Source of the DNA: Desertivirga xinjiangensis
Lineage (GTDB): Bacteria > Bacteroidota > Bacteroidia > Sphingobacteriales > Sphingobacteriaceae
DNA: 64,000 nt
Direction of reading: 5' to 3'
Assembly: GCF_024436435.1 (NCBI RefSeq)
Contig: NZ_JAFMZP010000007.1
Location: 183,612-247,611, forward strand
Shown here: piece by piece, positions 42,604 to 50,749 of the stretch
Layout: every line of letters starts with the position of its first letter
Numbering within the stretch: the first letter of the stretch is position 1
Program-made: the position numbers and the translations under genes
The notes under the pieces: generated by a model
Database searches by the model: none
Told to the model about the DNA's origin: nothing
What the model saw: only the letters and a program-made list of their open reading frames with translations

Positions 42604-45417
42604 ATGGAAATAGCAAGTCTTCTTGAGTCCGTATTACCTAAAGAAAGAATAAAGTCACGGCTAATTGATGTGGTGGCTTATGCTTCAGACGCCGGCTTTT
42701 ATTACCTGCGCCCTAAAGCAGTGGTCCAGCCAGTCTCTAGAGAAGAGGTAGCTGGCCTTTTTCACTTTTCACACCAGCATAGAATTCCCCTTACTTTTCG
42801 CACAGGTGGCACCAGTTTATCGGGACAGTCAATTACGGATGGCATTCTGGTAGATTTAAGTCAGCATTGGAACAGGGTTATTGTAGAAAACGACGGACAT
42901 TCAGTCAGGGTTCAGCCGGGAGCTATCGGCGCAATAGTGAATGCGTACCTTAGAAAGTCCGGCCGAAAGATCGGCCCTGATCCTTCCAGTATCAATTCGG
43001 CGATGATGGGAGGGATCCTATCCAATAACTCAAGCGGAATGTGCTGTGGGGTAAGCAAAAACTCTTACCACACTACAAAATACATCAGGTTCATTCTTCC
43101 TAATGGCTTTAGTTTTTCTACAGAAGAGCCCGCTGATTATGAGAGGTTCAGAGTAGAGTGCCCTGCTATTTATCAGGAAATTGAATTGCTTAAAACTTCG
43201 CTGAGGACGAATCCAGCTATCCGTGATCGGATCAGGGCTAAGTATAAAACGAAAAATACGGTAGGTTACTCTGTAAATGCATTTATAGATTATGATGAGC
43301 CGCTGGATATTCTCGCTCATCTTATGATCGGAGCAGAGGGTACTTTGGGCTTTATTGCAGAGGCTGTTTTGGATACGGTGCCCGATTACCCTGCAAAGTC
43401 AACGGCTTTAATGTATTTTCCTGATATTTATGCTGCATGCCAGGCTATTGTGCCTTTGACAATAACAGGAGCAGAGGCGGTTGAACTAATGGACAGGGCT
43501 TCCCTAAGGTCAATCGAAGATATTAAAGGTGTTCCTGCCTTTTTTAAAGAACTTCCGGAAGGTGCCGCGGCGCTGTTGGTGGAATATCAGGGGCACAATC
43601 TGGAAGAACTGCAGCTAAAAGTTGACCGCTTCCTGGAACTTTCTTCCGAGCTGCGGCAACTTAATAGACCCTTGTTTACCACGGATCCGGCGGAGCAGGA
43701 TTTTCTTTGGAAGCTGAGGAAAGGAATGTTTCCGGCAGTAGGGGCTGTGCGTGCAAGCGGAACCACTGTTATCCTGGAGGATGTAGCATTTCCGGTGGAG
43801 CGTTTAGGTGATGCTATTTTAGAGCTGCAACAGCTTTTCATAAAGCATAAGTACGATAATGCTATAATATTCGGTCATGCTAAGGATGGCAATATCCACT
43901 TTGTGGTTACCCAGGCTTTTAATACTCCCTCGGAAATTACACGTTATGATGCATTTCTTAAGGATGTGGTCAGCCTGGTTGTTGAACGGTATGGCGGGAC
44001 GTTAAAAGCTGAGCATGGTACAGGCCGTAATATGGCTCCATTTGTTGAAACCGAATGGGGGCCGGAAGTATACCAGGTCATGAAACGTCTTAAACAGGTT
44101 GTAGATCCGGAGAACCTGCTTAATCCCGGCGTTATCATTAATGAAAATAAACAAGCGCATCTCCACAACCTGAAAGATCTGCCAAGTGTAGAGCCAGAGG
44201 TAGATAAATGTATGGAGTGCGGCTACTGCGAACATAAATGTCCGAGCAGGGATATCACACTCACTCCGCGCCAGCGAATTGTTGTGCGGAGAGAACTGGT
44301 GAAGCTTAAAGAAACTGGTCGCTCGGCTAGCCATAAGGAACTTTTGCAGCAGTATCAGTATGACGGAATGGACACTTGTGCTGTAGACGGCATGTGCGCT
44401 ACCGCTTGTCCGGTCGATATCAATACAGGCGAACTGATCAAGCGATTGCGCCGTGAGAGTCATAGTCCAATAGCAAATAAAGTAGCTCTTATCGCTGCGA
44501 AGAATTTTGGAACGGTGGCAGGCACTGTAAAAGTAGCTCTTAGAGCCGGTGCCGGCATTAATGCAGTATTTGGCAGAAATACTTTGAGAGCACTTACCAG
44601 CGGCGTGAAAAAGGTTATTCCGGCTGTGCCCTTATGGAGTAACCAGATAAGGACTACCTCAAATATTCCGAGGCAAAATGTTTCAAAGGCTGAGGCAAAG
44701 GTGGTTTATTTTCCTACCTGCATTTCGCGGGTGATGGGTGGTACGCCAGAAGGGAAGAAGAATTTAATCGAAACCTTTGCCAGTGTTTCTGCTAAGGCTG
44801 GTCTGGCTTATATGATACCAGAGAACATTGCGGGAATGTGCTGCGGTCAGATATTCTCTTCAAAGGGATTCAGTAAAGCTTTCGAACATACAGCTAACTC
44901 CATCATCAGCAATGCCTGGGAATGGACAAATGCCGGGCAGCTGCCTATTGTGTTGGACATCACCTCCTGTACCCAAACCCTGCAAGCCTGCCGGCCAGTG
45001 CTTAGCCCGGAGAACCAGGAGAAGTTTGATAAGCTACGCATTATTGACAGCATTGATTACCTGATGGAATTTATTTTGCCGAAGGTTACGGCGAAAAAAA
45101 CCAAACCGCATATTGCCCTGCATCCGGTATGTTCTTTAAAAAAGATGGGGCTGGAAGGAAAGTTTGTGAAAATTGCCCGCCAGTTTGCTGACGAGGTAGA
45201 GATCCCATTGCACGCAGGCTGCTGCGGAATGGCCGGTGACCGTGGATTTTTGTTTCCGGAATTAACCAAAGCTGCTACAGCAAAGGAGGCTGCGGATTTG
45301 AAGTCGCGGGATTATGACGGATACTATTCTTCTTCAAAGACCTGCGAAATTAACCTGTCGGACGCTGTGGGGAAAAATTACGAATCAATAATCTACCTGG
45401 TTGACGAATGCTGCTAG
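42604..45417 (+). CDS. FAD/4Fe-4S D-lactate dehydrogenase (Dld-II type)
   Basis: A 937-residue fusion. FAD-binding PCMH domain (~35-260; TFRTGGTSLSGQS, GADGTLGF-like MIGAEGTLGF), FAD-oxidase C-terminal domain (~265-515; FGHAKDGNIHF, AEHGTGRNMAPF), two ferredoxin-like clusters (Cys536/539/542/546 and Cys592/598/602), and two CCG domains (GMCCGQ at ~760 and GCCGMAGD at ~870). This is the membrane-associated quinone-linked D-lactate dehydrogenase architecture; glycolate or 2-hydroxyglutarate oxidation are alternatives. Next to murQ, which releases one D-lactate per MurNAc, D-lactate is the obvious substrate; that link is inferred. Confidence 0.92.
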   Translation: MEIASLLESVLPKERIKSRLIDVVAYASDAGFYYLRPKAVVQPVSREEVAGLFHFSHQHRIPLTFRTGGTSLSGQSITDGILVDLSQHWNRVIVENDGHSVRVQPGAIGAIVNAYLRKSGRKIGPDPSSINSAMMGGILSNNSSGMCCGVSKNSYHTTKYIRFILPNGFSFSTEEPADYERFRVECPAIYQEIELLKTSLRTNPAIRDRIRAKYKTKNTVGYSVNAFIDYDEPLDILAHLMIGAEGTLGFIAEAVLDTVPDYPAKSTALMYFPDIYAACQAIVPLTITGAEAVELMDRASLRSIEDIKGVPAFFKELPEGAAALLVEYQGHNLEELQLKVDRFLELSSELRQLNRPLFTTDPAEQDFLWKLRKGMFPAVGAVRASGTTVILEDVAFPVERLGDAILELQQLFIKHKYDNAIIFGHAKDGNIHFVVTQAFNTPSEITRYDAFLKDVVSLVVERYGGTLKAEHGTGRNMAPFVETEWGPEVYQVMKRLKQVVDPENLLNPGVIINENKQAHLHNLKDLPSVEPEVDKCMECGYCEHKCPSRDITLTPRQRIVVRRELVKLKETGRSASHKELLQQYQYDGMDTCAVDGMCATACPVDINTGELIKRLRRESHSPIANKVALIAAKNFGTVAGTVKVALRAGAGINAVFGRNTLRALTSGVKKVIPAVPLWSNQIRTTSNIPRQNVSKAEAKVVYFPTCISRVMGGTPEGKKNLIETFASVSAKAGLAYMIPENIAGMCCGQIFSSKGFSKAFEHTANSIISNAWEWTNAGQLPIVLDITSCTQTLQACRPVLSPENQEKFDKLRIIDSIDYLMEFILPKVTAKKTKPHIALHPVCSLKKMGLEGKFVKIARQFADEVEIPLHAGCCGMAGDRGFLFPELTKAATAKEAADLKSRDYDGYYSSSKTCEINLSDAVGKNYESIIYLVDECC

Positions 45418-45430
45418 ACTTATAACTCAC

Positions 45431-45462
45431 AACTTAATACTTACAACTTAGAACTTAATACT
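45431..45462 (+). repeat. Direct repeat AACTTAATACT before the nagB fusion gene
   Basis: The 11-mer occurs at 45431-45441 and 45452-45462, 21 bp apart, in the 56-nt gap between the D-lactate dehydrogenase and the nagB fusion. A further AACTTA lies between. It may be a regulator site or just low-complexity sequence. Confidence 0.35.
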
Positions 45463-45473
45463 CATAATTCACA

Positions 45474-47393
45474 ATGTCAAGATTAAATCTTTTAGAAGAA
45501 ACACGGTTTGAAAAACTGCCCGTTACAGTCTTTCCTGACGAAAGCACGGCATCAAAAGTTATTGCGCGCAGAATTGCTGATTTGATTCTTGCGAAACAAA
45601 AGACAGGCGAAAAAGCGGTATTAGGTTTGGCTACCGGCGCCTCGCCGGTCAGGGTGTATGCCGAGCTGGTGCGGCTTCACCGGGAAGAAGGTTTAAGCTT
45701 TAAAAACGTTGTTACTTTTAACCTCGATGAGTATTATCCAATGAACGCTGATGCAGCTCAAAGCTATGTCACGTTCATGAATGAGAACCTTTTCAGTCAT
45801 ATCGATATTGATATGGCTAATGTACATATCCCGGATGGTACTCTTCCACTCGAGAGAATTACGGAGTTTTGTCTTGATTATGAAAATAAGATCACTTTAT
45901 TCGGTGGTTTAGACCTTCAGATCTTAGGTATTGGTCGTACGGGACATATTGGTTTTAACGAGCCTGGTTCGGCCCCCAACTCTGGTACGAGGCTGGTGAC
46001 CCTTAACGATCTTACCAGGCGGGATGCGTCGCGTGACTTTGGGGGAAAAGAAAACGTTCCTACCAAGGCGATCACCATGGGGATCGGAACCATTTTCAAA
46101 GCCCGGGAAATCATCCTGATGGCCTGGAATAAGAAAAAGGCAGGGATCATAAAGAAAGCTGTGGAAGGCGAAATTTCCTCAGAAGTGCCTGCAACGTACC
46201 TGCAGTTATCGGATAATGTCGAATTTATCGTTGACCAGGATGCAGCCTCAGAATTGACGCGCTTTGATACCCCATGGCTGGTGAAAGATTGTGCATGGGA
46301 GAAAGGATTAATTAAGAAAGCGGTTATCTGGTTGGCAAGAACATTACAGAAACCAATCCTGAAGCTAACGGAAGAGGATTATAATAATCATGGGATGGCC
46401 CAGCTGGCGACTGAAAAGGGGCCGGTATACAACATCAATATAGATATCTTCAACCAGATCCAGCATACGATCACCGGCTGGCCGGGTGGAAAACCAAATG
46501 CAGACGACACCGACAGACCTGAGCGCGCAACTCCGGATAAAAAGCGGGTGATCATCTTTTCACCTCATCCGGATGATGATGTGATCTCCATGGGAGGGAC
46601 ATTTATTCGGCTGGCAGATCAGGGGCATGATGTTCATGTGGCTTACCAGACTTCCGGAAATACAGCCGTTTGGGATGATGAAGCTTTGCGTTTTGTCGAG
46701 TTTGCCATCGACTTTATAAAAGTTCAGGGCTACAACTCCGGTGATCTTGAATCCTTATATCAGAACATGCGTGAGTTTCTTGCCAAGAAACTACCAAATC
46801 AAACTGATATAAAAGAGATACAAACGGTAAAAGGGCTTATCCGGAAAGGTGAGGCTATAGCCGGAGCGAGATTTGCAGGCCTGCCGGATGATCATATTCA
46901 TTTTATGGCACTTCCTTTTTATGAGAGGGCCAAGACTGAGAAAAGGCAAACTACAGAGGATGATGTGAGGATTACCATGGAGCTTCTGCAAAAGGTGAAG
47001 CCTCATCAGATATTTGCCGCTGGCGATTTTGCTGATCCGCATGGAACGCATAAAGTTTGCTTTGACATCATTCTGCAGGCAATGGACAGATTGCGTGAAA
47101 CCGAAGAGTGGACTAACGACTGCTGGTTATGGATGTACCGGGGCGCGTGGCATGAATTTGAAACTCATGAAATAGAAATGGCTGTTCCTTTATCACCACA
47201 GGAAGTGGAAAGAAAACGGAATGCCATATTCAAGCACCAGTCGCAGAAAGATATACCTGTATTTCCGGGCGATGATGCACGTGAGTTCTGGATAAGAGCC
47301 GAAGACCGAACCCGCGAAACAGCAAGAGCTTATGATGCTTTAGGACTGGCTGATTACGAAGCGATGGAAGCTTTTGTAAGGTGGAAGTTTTGA
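45474..47393 (+). CDS. nagB: Glucosamine-6-phosphate deaminase fused to a PIG-L deacetylase domain
   Basis: A 639-residue cytosolic fusion. Residues ~1-290 are an NagB-type isomerase/deaminase: GLATGASPVRVY, NLDEYY with Asp85, and GIGRTGHIGFNEPG with His158 and Glu163. Where E. coli NagB has catalytic Asp141 (Asn in some homologues) this protein has Thr156. Residues ~355-580 are a PIG-L/LmbE deacetylase domain with HPDDD (365-369) and DPHGTHK. The second domain could remove the N-acetyl group that classical NagA would take, so the chain could turn GlcNAc-6-phosphate into fructose-6-phosphate alone. The fusion is common in Bacteroidota; the deacetylase substrate is inferred. Confidence 0.93.
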   Translation: MSRLNLLEETRFEKLPVTVFPDESTASKVIARRIADLILAKQKTGEKAVLGLATGASPVRVYAELVRLHREEGLSFKNVVTFNLDEYYPMNADAAQSYVTFMNENLFSHIDIDMANVHIPDGTLPLERITEFCLDYENKITLFGGLDLQILGIGRTGHIGFNEPGSAPNSGTRLVTLNDLTRRDASRDFGGKENVPTKAITMGIGTIFKAREIILMAWNKKKAGIIKKAVEGEISSEVPATYLQLSDNVEFIVDQDAASELTRFDTPWLVKDCAWEKGLIKKAVIWLARTLQKPILKLTEEDYNNHGMAQLATEKGPVYNINIDIFNQIQHTITGWPGGKPNADDTDRPERATPDKKRVIIFSPHPDDDVISMGGTFIRLADQGHDVHVAYQTSGNTAVWDDEALRFVEFAIDFIKVQGYNSGDLESLYQNMREFLAKKLPNQTDIKEIQTVKGLIRKGEAIAGARFAGLPDDHIHFMALPFYERAKTEKRQTTEDDVRITMELLQKVKPHQIFAAGDFADPHGTHKVCFDIILQAMDRLRETEEWTNDCWLWMYRGAWHEFETHEIEMAVPLSPQEVERKRNAIFKHQSQKDIPVFPGDDAREFWIRAEDRTRETARAYDALGLADYEAMEAFVRWKF

Positions 47394-47438
47394 CAGGAGG
47401 ACTAGTTTAGCACATGCGGCACGCGTTCGCTAAACTAT

Positions 47439-47471
47439 GTGCCGAGATGCAATTTTCGGCACCCTTTTTTT
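47439..47471 (+). terminator. Terminator of the peptidoglycan locus
   Basis: Stem GTGCCGA (47439-47445) / TCGGCAC (47456-47462), then CC and seven T. A strong intrinsic terminator 45 nt after the nagB-fusion stop. Confidence 0.85.
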
Positions 47472-47475
47472 ATTT

Positions 47476-47564
47476 CGTCGTCATCCTGAACTTGTTTCAG
47501 GACCTCTTGCCTGAGCAGTTCCAGGCATAGCTCAAAAGGTGCCGAATAAATTCGGCATGACGAT
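47476..47564. repeat. Dispersed-repeat-like element with TCGTCAT...ATGACGA ends
   Basis: The segment begins TCGTCATCCTGAAC, contains the small hairpin CCTGAAC-TTG-TTTCAGG, and ends CGGCATGACGA, so the outer 7 bp are inverted. This motif family (CGTCATCCTGAACTTG...) is, from memory, frequent between genes in Bacteroidota and other phyla. No second copy is in this window. Confidence 0.45.
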
Positions 47565-47639
47565 CAACTATGACAATCAATTAATGACAATACGTTACGA
47601 GAATAGACAGTTGCTTTAATCACCCTTTATATCGCTTGC

Positions 47640-47664
47640 TGGCGCACGCAGCACACGTGCGCCA
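47640..47664. repeat. GC-rich palindrome sharing a 12-mer with the chrA-dnaB gap
   Basis: TGGCGCACG, 7-nt loop, CGTGCGCCA. The flanking 12-mer GCTGGCGCACGC recurs at about 59719-59730 after the chromate transporter gene. Confidence 0.5.
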
Positions 47665-47717
47665 CTGGCTAGCTTTATCTGTCTACTATCGTAAATCGTA
47701 ACTTCCAACTTGTATAT

Positions 47718-48461
47718 CTAAATAACTTCTATACTTTTCGAATATCCCTTTACCGAATCATTATGCGGGTCAACGTCTGTTATCAGGTAATGAACTGAAC
47801 CTAATGGACATACCGTCATCTTTTGTACAGAGTTAAGTTTTTCAGCAATACTAACAATAGCCGTTTTTTGAGAGGATTTGATCATCGCTTTTTTTACCTG
47901 TACCACTTCCCAGTCAGAATCAGTAACACCTTCATCCACAGATAATCCATTGGTTCCAAGAAGGCAGAGGTCCGCTTTAATTTCACTTAGCTGATTGATC
48001 ACCTGTGCACCGGTATTGATGTGGCTGTCTTTAGAAAGTCGTCCACCAATAAGGATCACATCCAGGCTGGATCGTTCTGCCATCTCTAATGCAACCAGCG
48101 GACTCACGGTAAAAAATGTTCCAGTAAGATGCTCCGGCATGTTCCTGGCTACTTCAATCATTGTAGTGCCGCCTCCGGCAAGGATCACCATTCCATTATG
48201 CATCAGTTTGGCTACCTTTTTTGCTATTTCTTTTTTGGAATCTCTCGCATAGGTGTCTGCGGGCTGAAAAGGGTAATTGAAGGATTTAGAAAGCGCCCCG
48301 CCATATACTTTCAGCACTTTACCTGTTTCTGCCAACTCATTTAAATCCCTTCTGATAGTGTCTTCGGATACACTTAACTGAATACTTAGGTCGGATGAAA
48401 GTACCTTATTGTGCAGATTTATCTGCTTCATTATAAAAGCCTGGCGTTCTTCTTTTAACAT
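47718..48461 (-). CDS. DeoR family transcriptional regulator
   Basis: A 247-residue regulator: N-terminal winged helix (~5-55; SSDLSIQLSVSEDTIRRDLNEL) and a DeoR-C sugar-phosphate sensor domain (~75-235; ILAGGGTTMIEVARNM, LLGTNGLSVDEGVTDSD). DeoR proteins usually repress catabolic genes and are released by a phosphosugar; MurNAc-6-P or GlcN-6-P would fit here. It faces the peptidoglycan locus convergently from its far end, so control of that locus is inferred from position. A perfect palindrome just upstream of its own ATG is a likely autoregulatory site. Confidence 0.93.
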   Translation of the reverse strand: MLKEERQAFIMKQINLHNKVLSSDLSIQLSVSEDTIRRDLNELAETGKVLKVYGGALSKSFNYPFQPADTYARDSKKEIAKKVAKLMHNGMVILAGGGTTMIEVARNMPEHLTGTFFTVSPLVALEMAERSSLDVILIGGRLSKDSHINTGAQVINQLSEIKADLCLLGTNGLSVDEGVTDSDWEVVQVKKAMIKSSQKTAIVSIAEKLNSVQKMTVCPLGSVHYLITDVDPHNDSVKGYSKSIEVI

Positions 48462-48464
48462 GCT

Positions 48465-48481
48465 GAAAATTTCGAATTTTC
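48465..48481. promoter_or_regulatory. Palindrome at the DeoR gene start, candidate operator
   Basis: GAAAATT-TCG-AATTTTC, a perfect 7-3-7 inverted repeat beginning 4 bp upstream of the DeoR ATG. It contains TTTCG, which is common in DeoR-family operators. Autoregulation is a guess from position. Confidence 0.4.
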
Positions 48482-48502
48482 AAATATAATTTATTAAATA
48501 GA

Positions 48503-48533
48503 AAAACCGCTTCTGTTTTACAAAAGCGGTTTT
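48503..48533 (-). terminator. Terminator of the DPP III gene
   Basis: Stem AAAACCGCTT/AAGCGGTTTT with an 11-nt loop; on the minus strand the stem ends in a T-rich tail (TTTTTCTATTT). It lies 23 nt after the peptidase stop. Confidence 0.8.
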
Positions 48534-48555
48534 CTATTAATTTAGAATCCGTGCC

Positions 48556-50598
48556 TTAATTCATCACAGGCAAAAAAGAATAATTCTTGCCATATTCTAC
48601 CATTTGTTTGTAGAACGAATCAGGGTAAGTAACCTTAATATCAATGATATCATTACCTTTCAAAACAGGAACCAGCTTCGGCTGGATGAAACCTTTGTAA
48701 GCTTTCACATTTAATTTAGCATAACGATCAAGAACCTCTTTAAGTAAAGCCTGGTCAACCTTTACTCCATAATTTTCGATCAGGTTTTTACCGGCTTCAA
48801 AATCTCCTTCCGACTTCACACGCTGAATCTCACGCAAAAGTTGTCCGAACAGATCGCGAAGCTTATTGTAATCATTGATCTTAGTATAGGTCTTGCCGTT
48901 TTCCTTTACCAATTCAATAACATTATCTTTTTTACCCATCTGGTACGCCCACATCGCATTCAATTGCCTGTTACGCATATGAGCTTCTTCCAGGTTATCA
49001 CCCAGTTTTAATCGCGTAAGCTGAGAGATGAGGCCATTCATGATATAACTATCATACTCTGCTTTTCCCACTTCCAGATTTGGCATCACCCCGATTTCAA
49101 CAAGCTTAGGATCCATGATATAGTATAAAGCTACCAGATCTGCACGAGCTTCTTCCAAAGCAGAAGCATAGTTTTTAAGGGTTTTATCCGGCGTTTCGAT
49201 GCCTGGATTTATCTGACCAGAAGCATGACCAATACACTCATGCATATCAGTATGTAAATCGGACGATAAGGCGCCATATTTGATGATCCTTGCTTTCACG
49301 TCATCTCCATACGCGAATTCATTCAGGGAGCCACTGTTGCTGCTGGAAAGATTGTAAGCATGGATGATGTTACTCAGGGAAACAGATTTAGAGCCATGCT
49401 CCTTTCTAACCCAGTCAGAGTTCGGGAGATTAATACCTATTGGTGTAGAAGGCGCAGCGTCTCCTGACTCCATAATAACAGTTATAGCTTTAGCTGTTAT
49501 TCCTTTTACCTCTTTCTTCTTATGTGCCGGCATTAGAGGAGAATTATCTTCAAACCATTGTGCTTGTTTCGCAATAGCCTGTATACGCTTTGTAGCTTCA
49601 AGGTCTTTCAAGGATACAACACTTTCGAAGCTGCCTTTTTTGCCGATAGCATCATTGTAAACTTCAATAAAGCCATTAACAACGTCGATACGTGAGGCAG
49701 TATCGGCCACCCAGGCGATGTTGTATTCATCGAAATCCTTCAGGTAGCCAGAACGGTAATATTTCACCAGCTTTTGCAGTGCATCTTTCTGTTGTGCATT
49801 CTCAGCAAACGGAATCGCTTTTTCGAGCCAGAACACAATTTTCTCAATGGCTGGACCGTACATCCCTCCAATTTTCCATGTTTTTTCCACCAGCTTTCCA
49901 TTCTGCTTTAAGACTTTGCTGTTCAATCCCCAGGAAGGTGCGTTGCCTTTCGTTTCAAACTTCGCATAAAAATCTTCGACCTCTTTTTGTGTAACACCTT
50001 CGTAAAAGTTGTTTGAGGAGGCTTTTACATTGTCAATATCGGGTGCCTGGTTAACCATCTTCGGCTGAAACGAAGGATCAAATATGATCGGCTTCAGTCT
50101 TTGGATGAATGCGTTAAGAGTCTCCCCTTTGTTTAATGGAAAACCTGTCGGGGCAGAGTTTTTTACCAGCTGACTAAAGTATTCAAATGAATGAGCCGGA
50201 ACAAACTTGTCGTTTCCATAATGATGGTGGAAACCATTGCTAAACCAAAAGCGGCCCGTATATATTTTAAAGTTATTCCAGTCCTTACTGGTCTTATCAC
50301 CTTTATAAGTGGTATAAATATTTTCAATCGTTTTCCGGACCAGTAAATTGTATTTGCCCTTTTGGTCATAAATAATATCGCGGCCGGCAAGTGCGGCTTC
50401 CGAAAGATAATAGGCAAGTTTTTTCTGATTGAGGCTCAGTTCCTCAAATCCAGGTACCTGGTAACGCAGGATCTGAAGATCAGCAAAGGATTCAGCGGTT
50501 ATGTTGAATGGCTGTGTTTGTGTTTTAGTAGTTTGTGCCTCCACTATGGAGTTGCCCGCAACGAGGGCTGCACTTAATGCAAATAATTTTAATTTCAT
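48556..50598 (-). CDS. Dipeptidyl peptidase III family (M49) zinc peptidase
   Basis: A 680-residue zinc metallopeptidase that releases dipeptides from the N-terminus of short peptides. The M49 motifs are intact: HECIGH at 453-458 (HExxGH) and EEARAD at 482-487 (EExxxD, third zinc ligand). Residues 1-22 are a signal peptide (VEAQ), so the enzyme is probably periplasmic, unlike the cytosolic eukaryotic forms. Length is close to the Bacteroides thetaiotaomicron enzyme. It may process stem or other oligopeptides next to the peptidoglycan locus, but it is transcribed separately and the connection is only proximity. Confidence 0.93.
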   Translation of the reverse strand: MKLKLFALSAALVAGNSIVEAQTTKTQTQPFNITAESFADLQILRYQVPGFEELSLNQKKLAYYLSEAALAGRDIIYDQKGKYNLLVRKTIENIYTTYKGDKTSKDWNNFKIYTGRFWFSNGFHHHYGNDKFVPAHSFEYFSQLVKNSAPTGFPLNKGETLNAFIQRLKPIIFDPSFQPKMVNQAPDIDNVKASSNNFYEGVTQKEVEDFYAKFETKGNAPSWGLNSKVLKQNGKLVEKTWKIGGMYGPAIEKIVFWLEKAIPFAENAQQKDALQKLVKYYRSGYLKDFDEYNIAWVADTASRIDVVNGFIEVYNDAIGKKGSFESVVSLKDLEATKRIQAIAKQAQWFEDNSPLMPAHKKKEVKGITAKAITVIMESGDAAPSTPIGINLPNSDWVRKEHGSKSVSLSNIIHAYNLSSSNSGSLNEFAYGDDVKARIIKYGALSSDLHTDMHECIGHASGQINPGIETPDKTLKNYASALEEARADLVALYYIMDPKLVEIGVMPNLEVGKAEYDSYIMNGLISQLTRLKLGDNLEEAHMRNRQLNAMWAYQMGKKDNVIELVKENGKTYTKINDYNKLRDLFGQLLREIQRVKSEGDFEAGKNLIENYGVKVDQALLKEVLDRYAKLNVKAYKGFIQPKLVPVLKGNDIIDIKVTYPDSFYKQMVEYGKNYSFLPVMN

Positions 50599-50725
50599 GA
50601 CTTTATCAACGGTATATCTATCTTTTGCAGGTTGATACCTCTTTCAGTAAATATATGACTCTTGAAGAGCTTAAACGTATTTAAAATGTTTTTTGACTCA
50701 ATCTAAACTATGCTTTTGAAAATAC

Positions 50726-50733
50726 TACATTTG
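50726..50733 (+). promoter_or_regulatory. -7 promoter box for the Fsr-like MFS gene
   Basis: Reads TACATTTG, an exact TAnnTTTG match 16 nt before the ATG at 50750. No convincing -33 element at the right distance. Confidence 0.5.
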
Positions 50734-50749
50734 TGCGCTACTTTATATT

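Larger units (their letters stand above)
47394..47717. other. Intergenic region with dispersed-repeat-like hairpins
   Basis: 324 nt between the nagB fusion and the DeoR gene, without a gene. It contains the locus terminator (47439-47471), a compound hairpin at 47403-47443 (TTTAGC/GCTAAA and GCACAT/ATGTGC), a palindrome-ended element 47476-47564 and a GC-rich hairpin at 47640-47664. This texture is typical of repeat insertion points rather than of regulation. Confidence 0.6.

Noticed and set aside
42604..45417. Glycolate oxidase subunit D as the name for the FAD/Fe-S protein
   Set aside because: Glycolate oxidase usually has separate GlcD/E/F subunits; the single 937-aa chain with two CCG domains and its place next to murQ fit D-lactate dehydrogenase better.
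47476..47564. Insertion sequence remnant
   Set aside because: Ends are inverted over only 7 bp and no transposase fragment is present; kept as a dispersed repeat.
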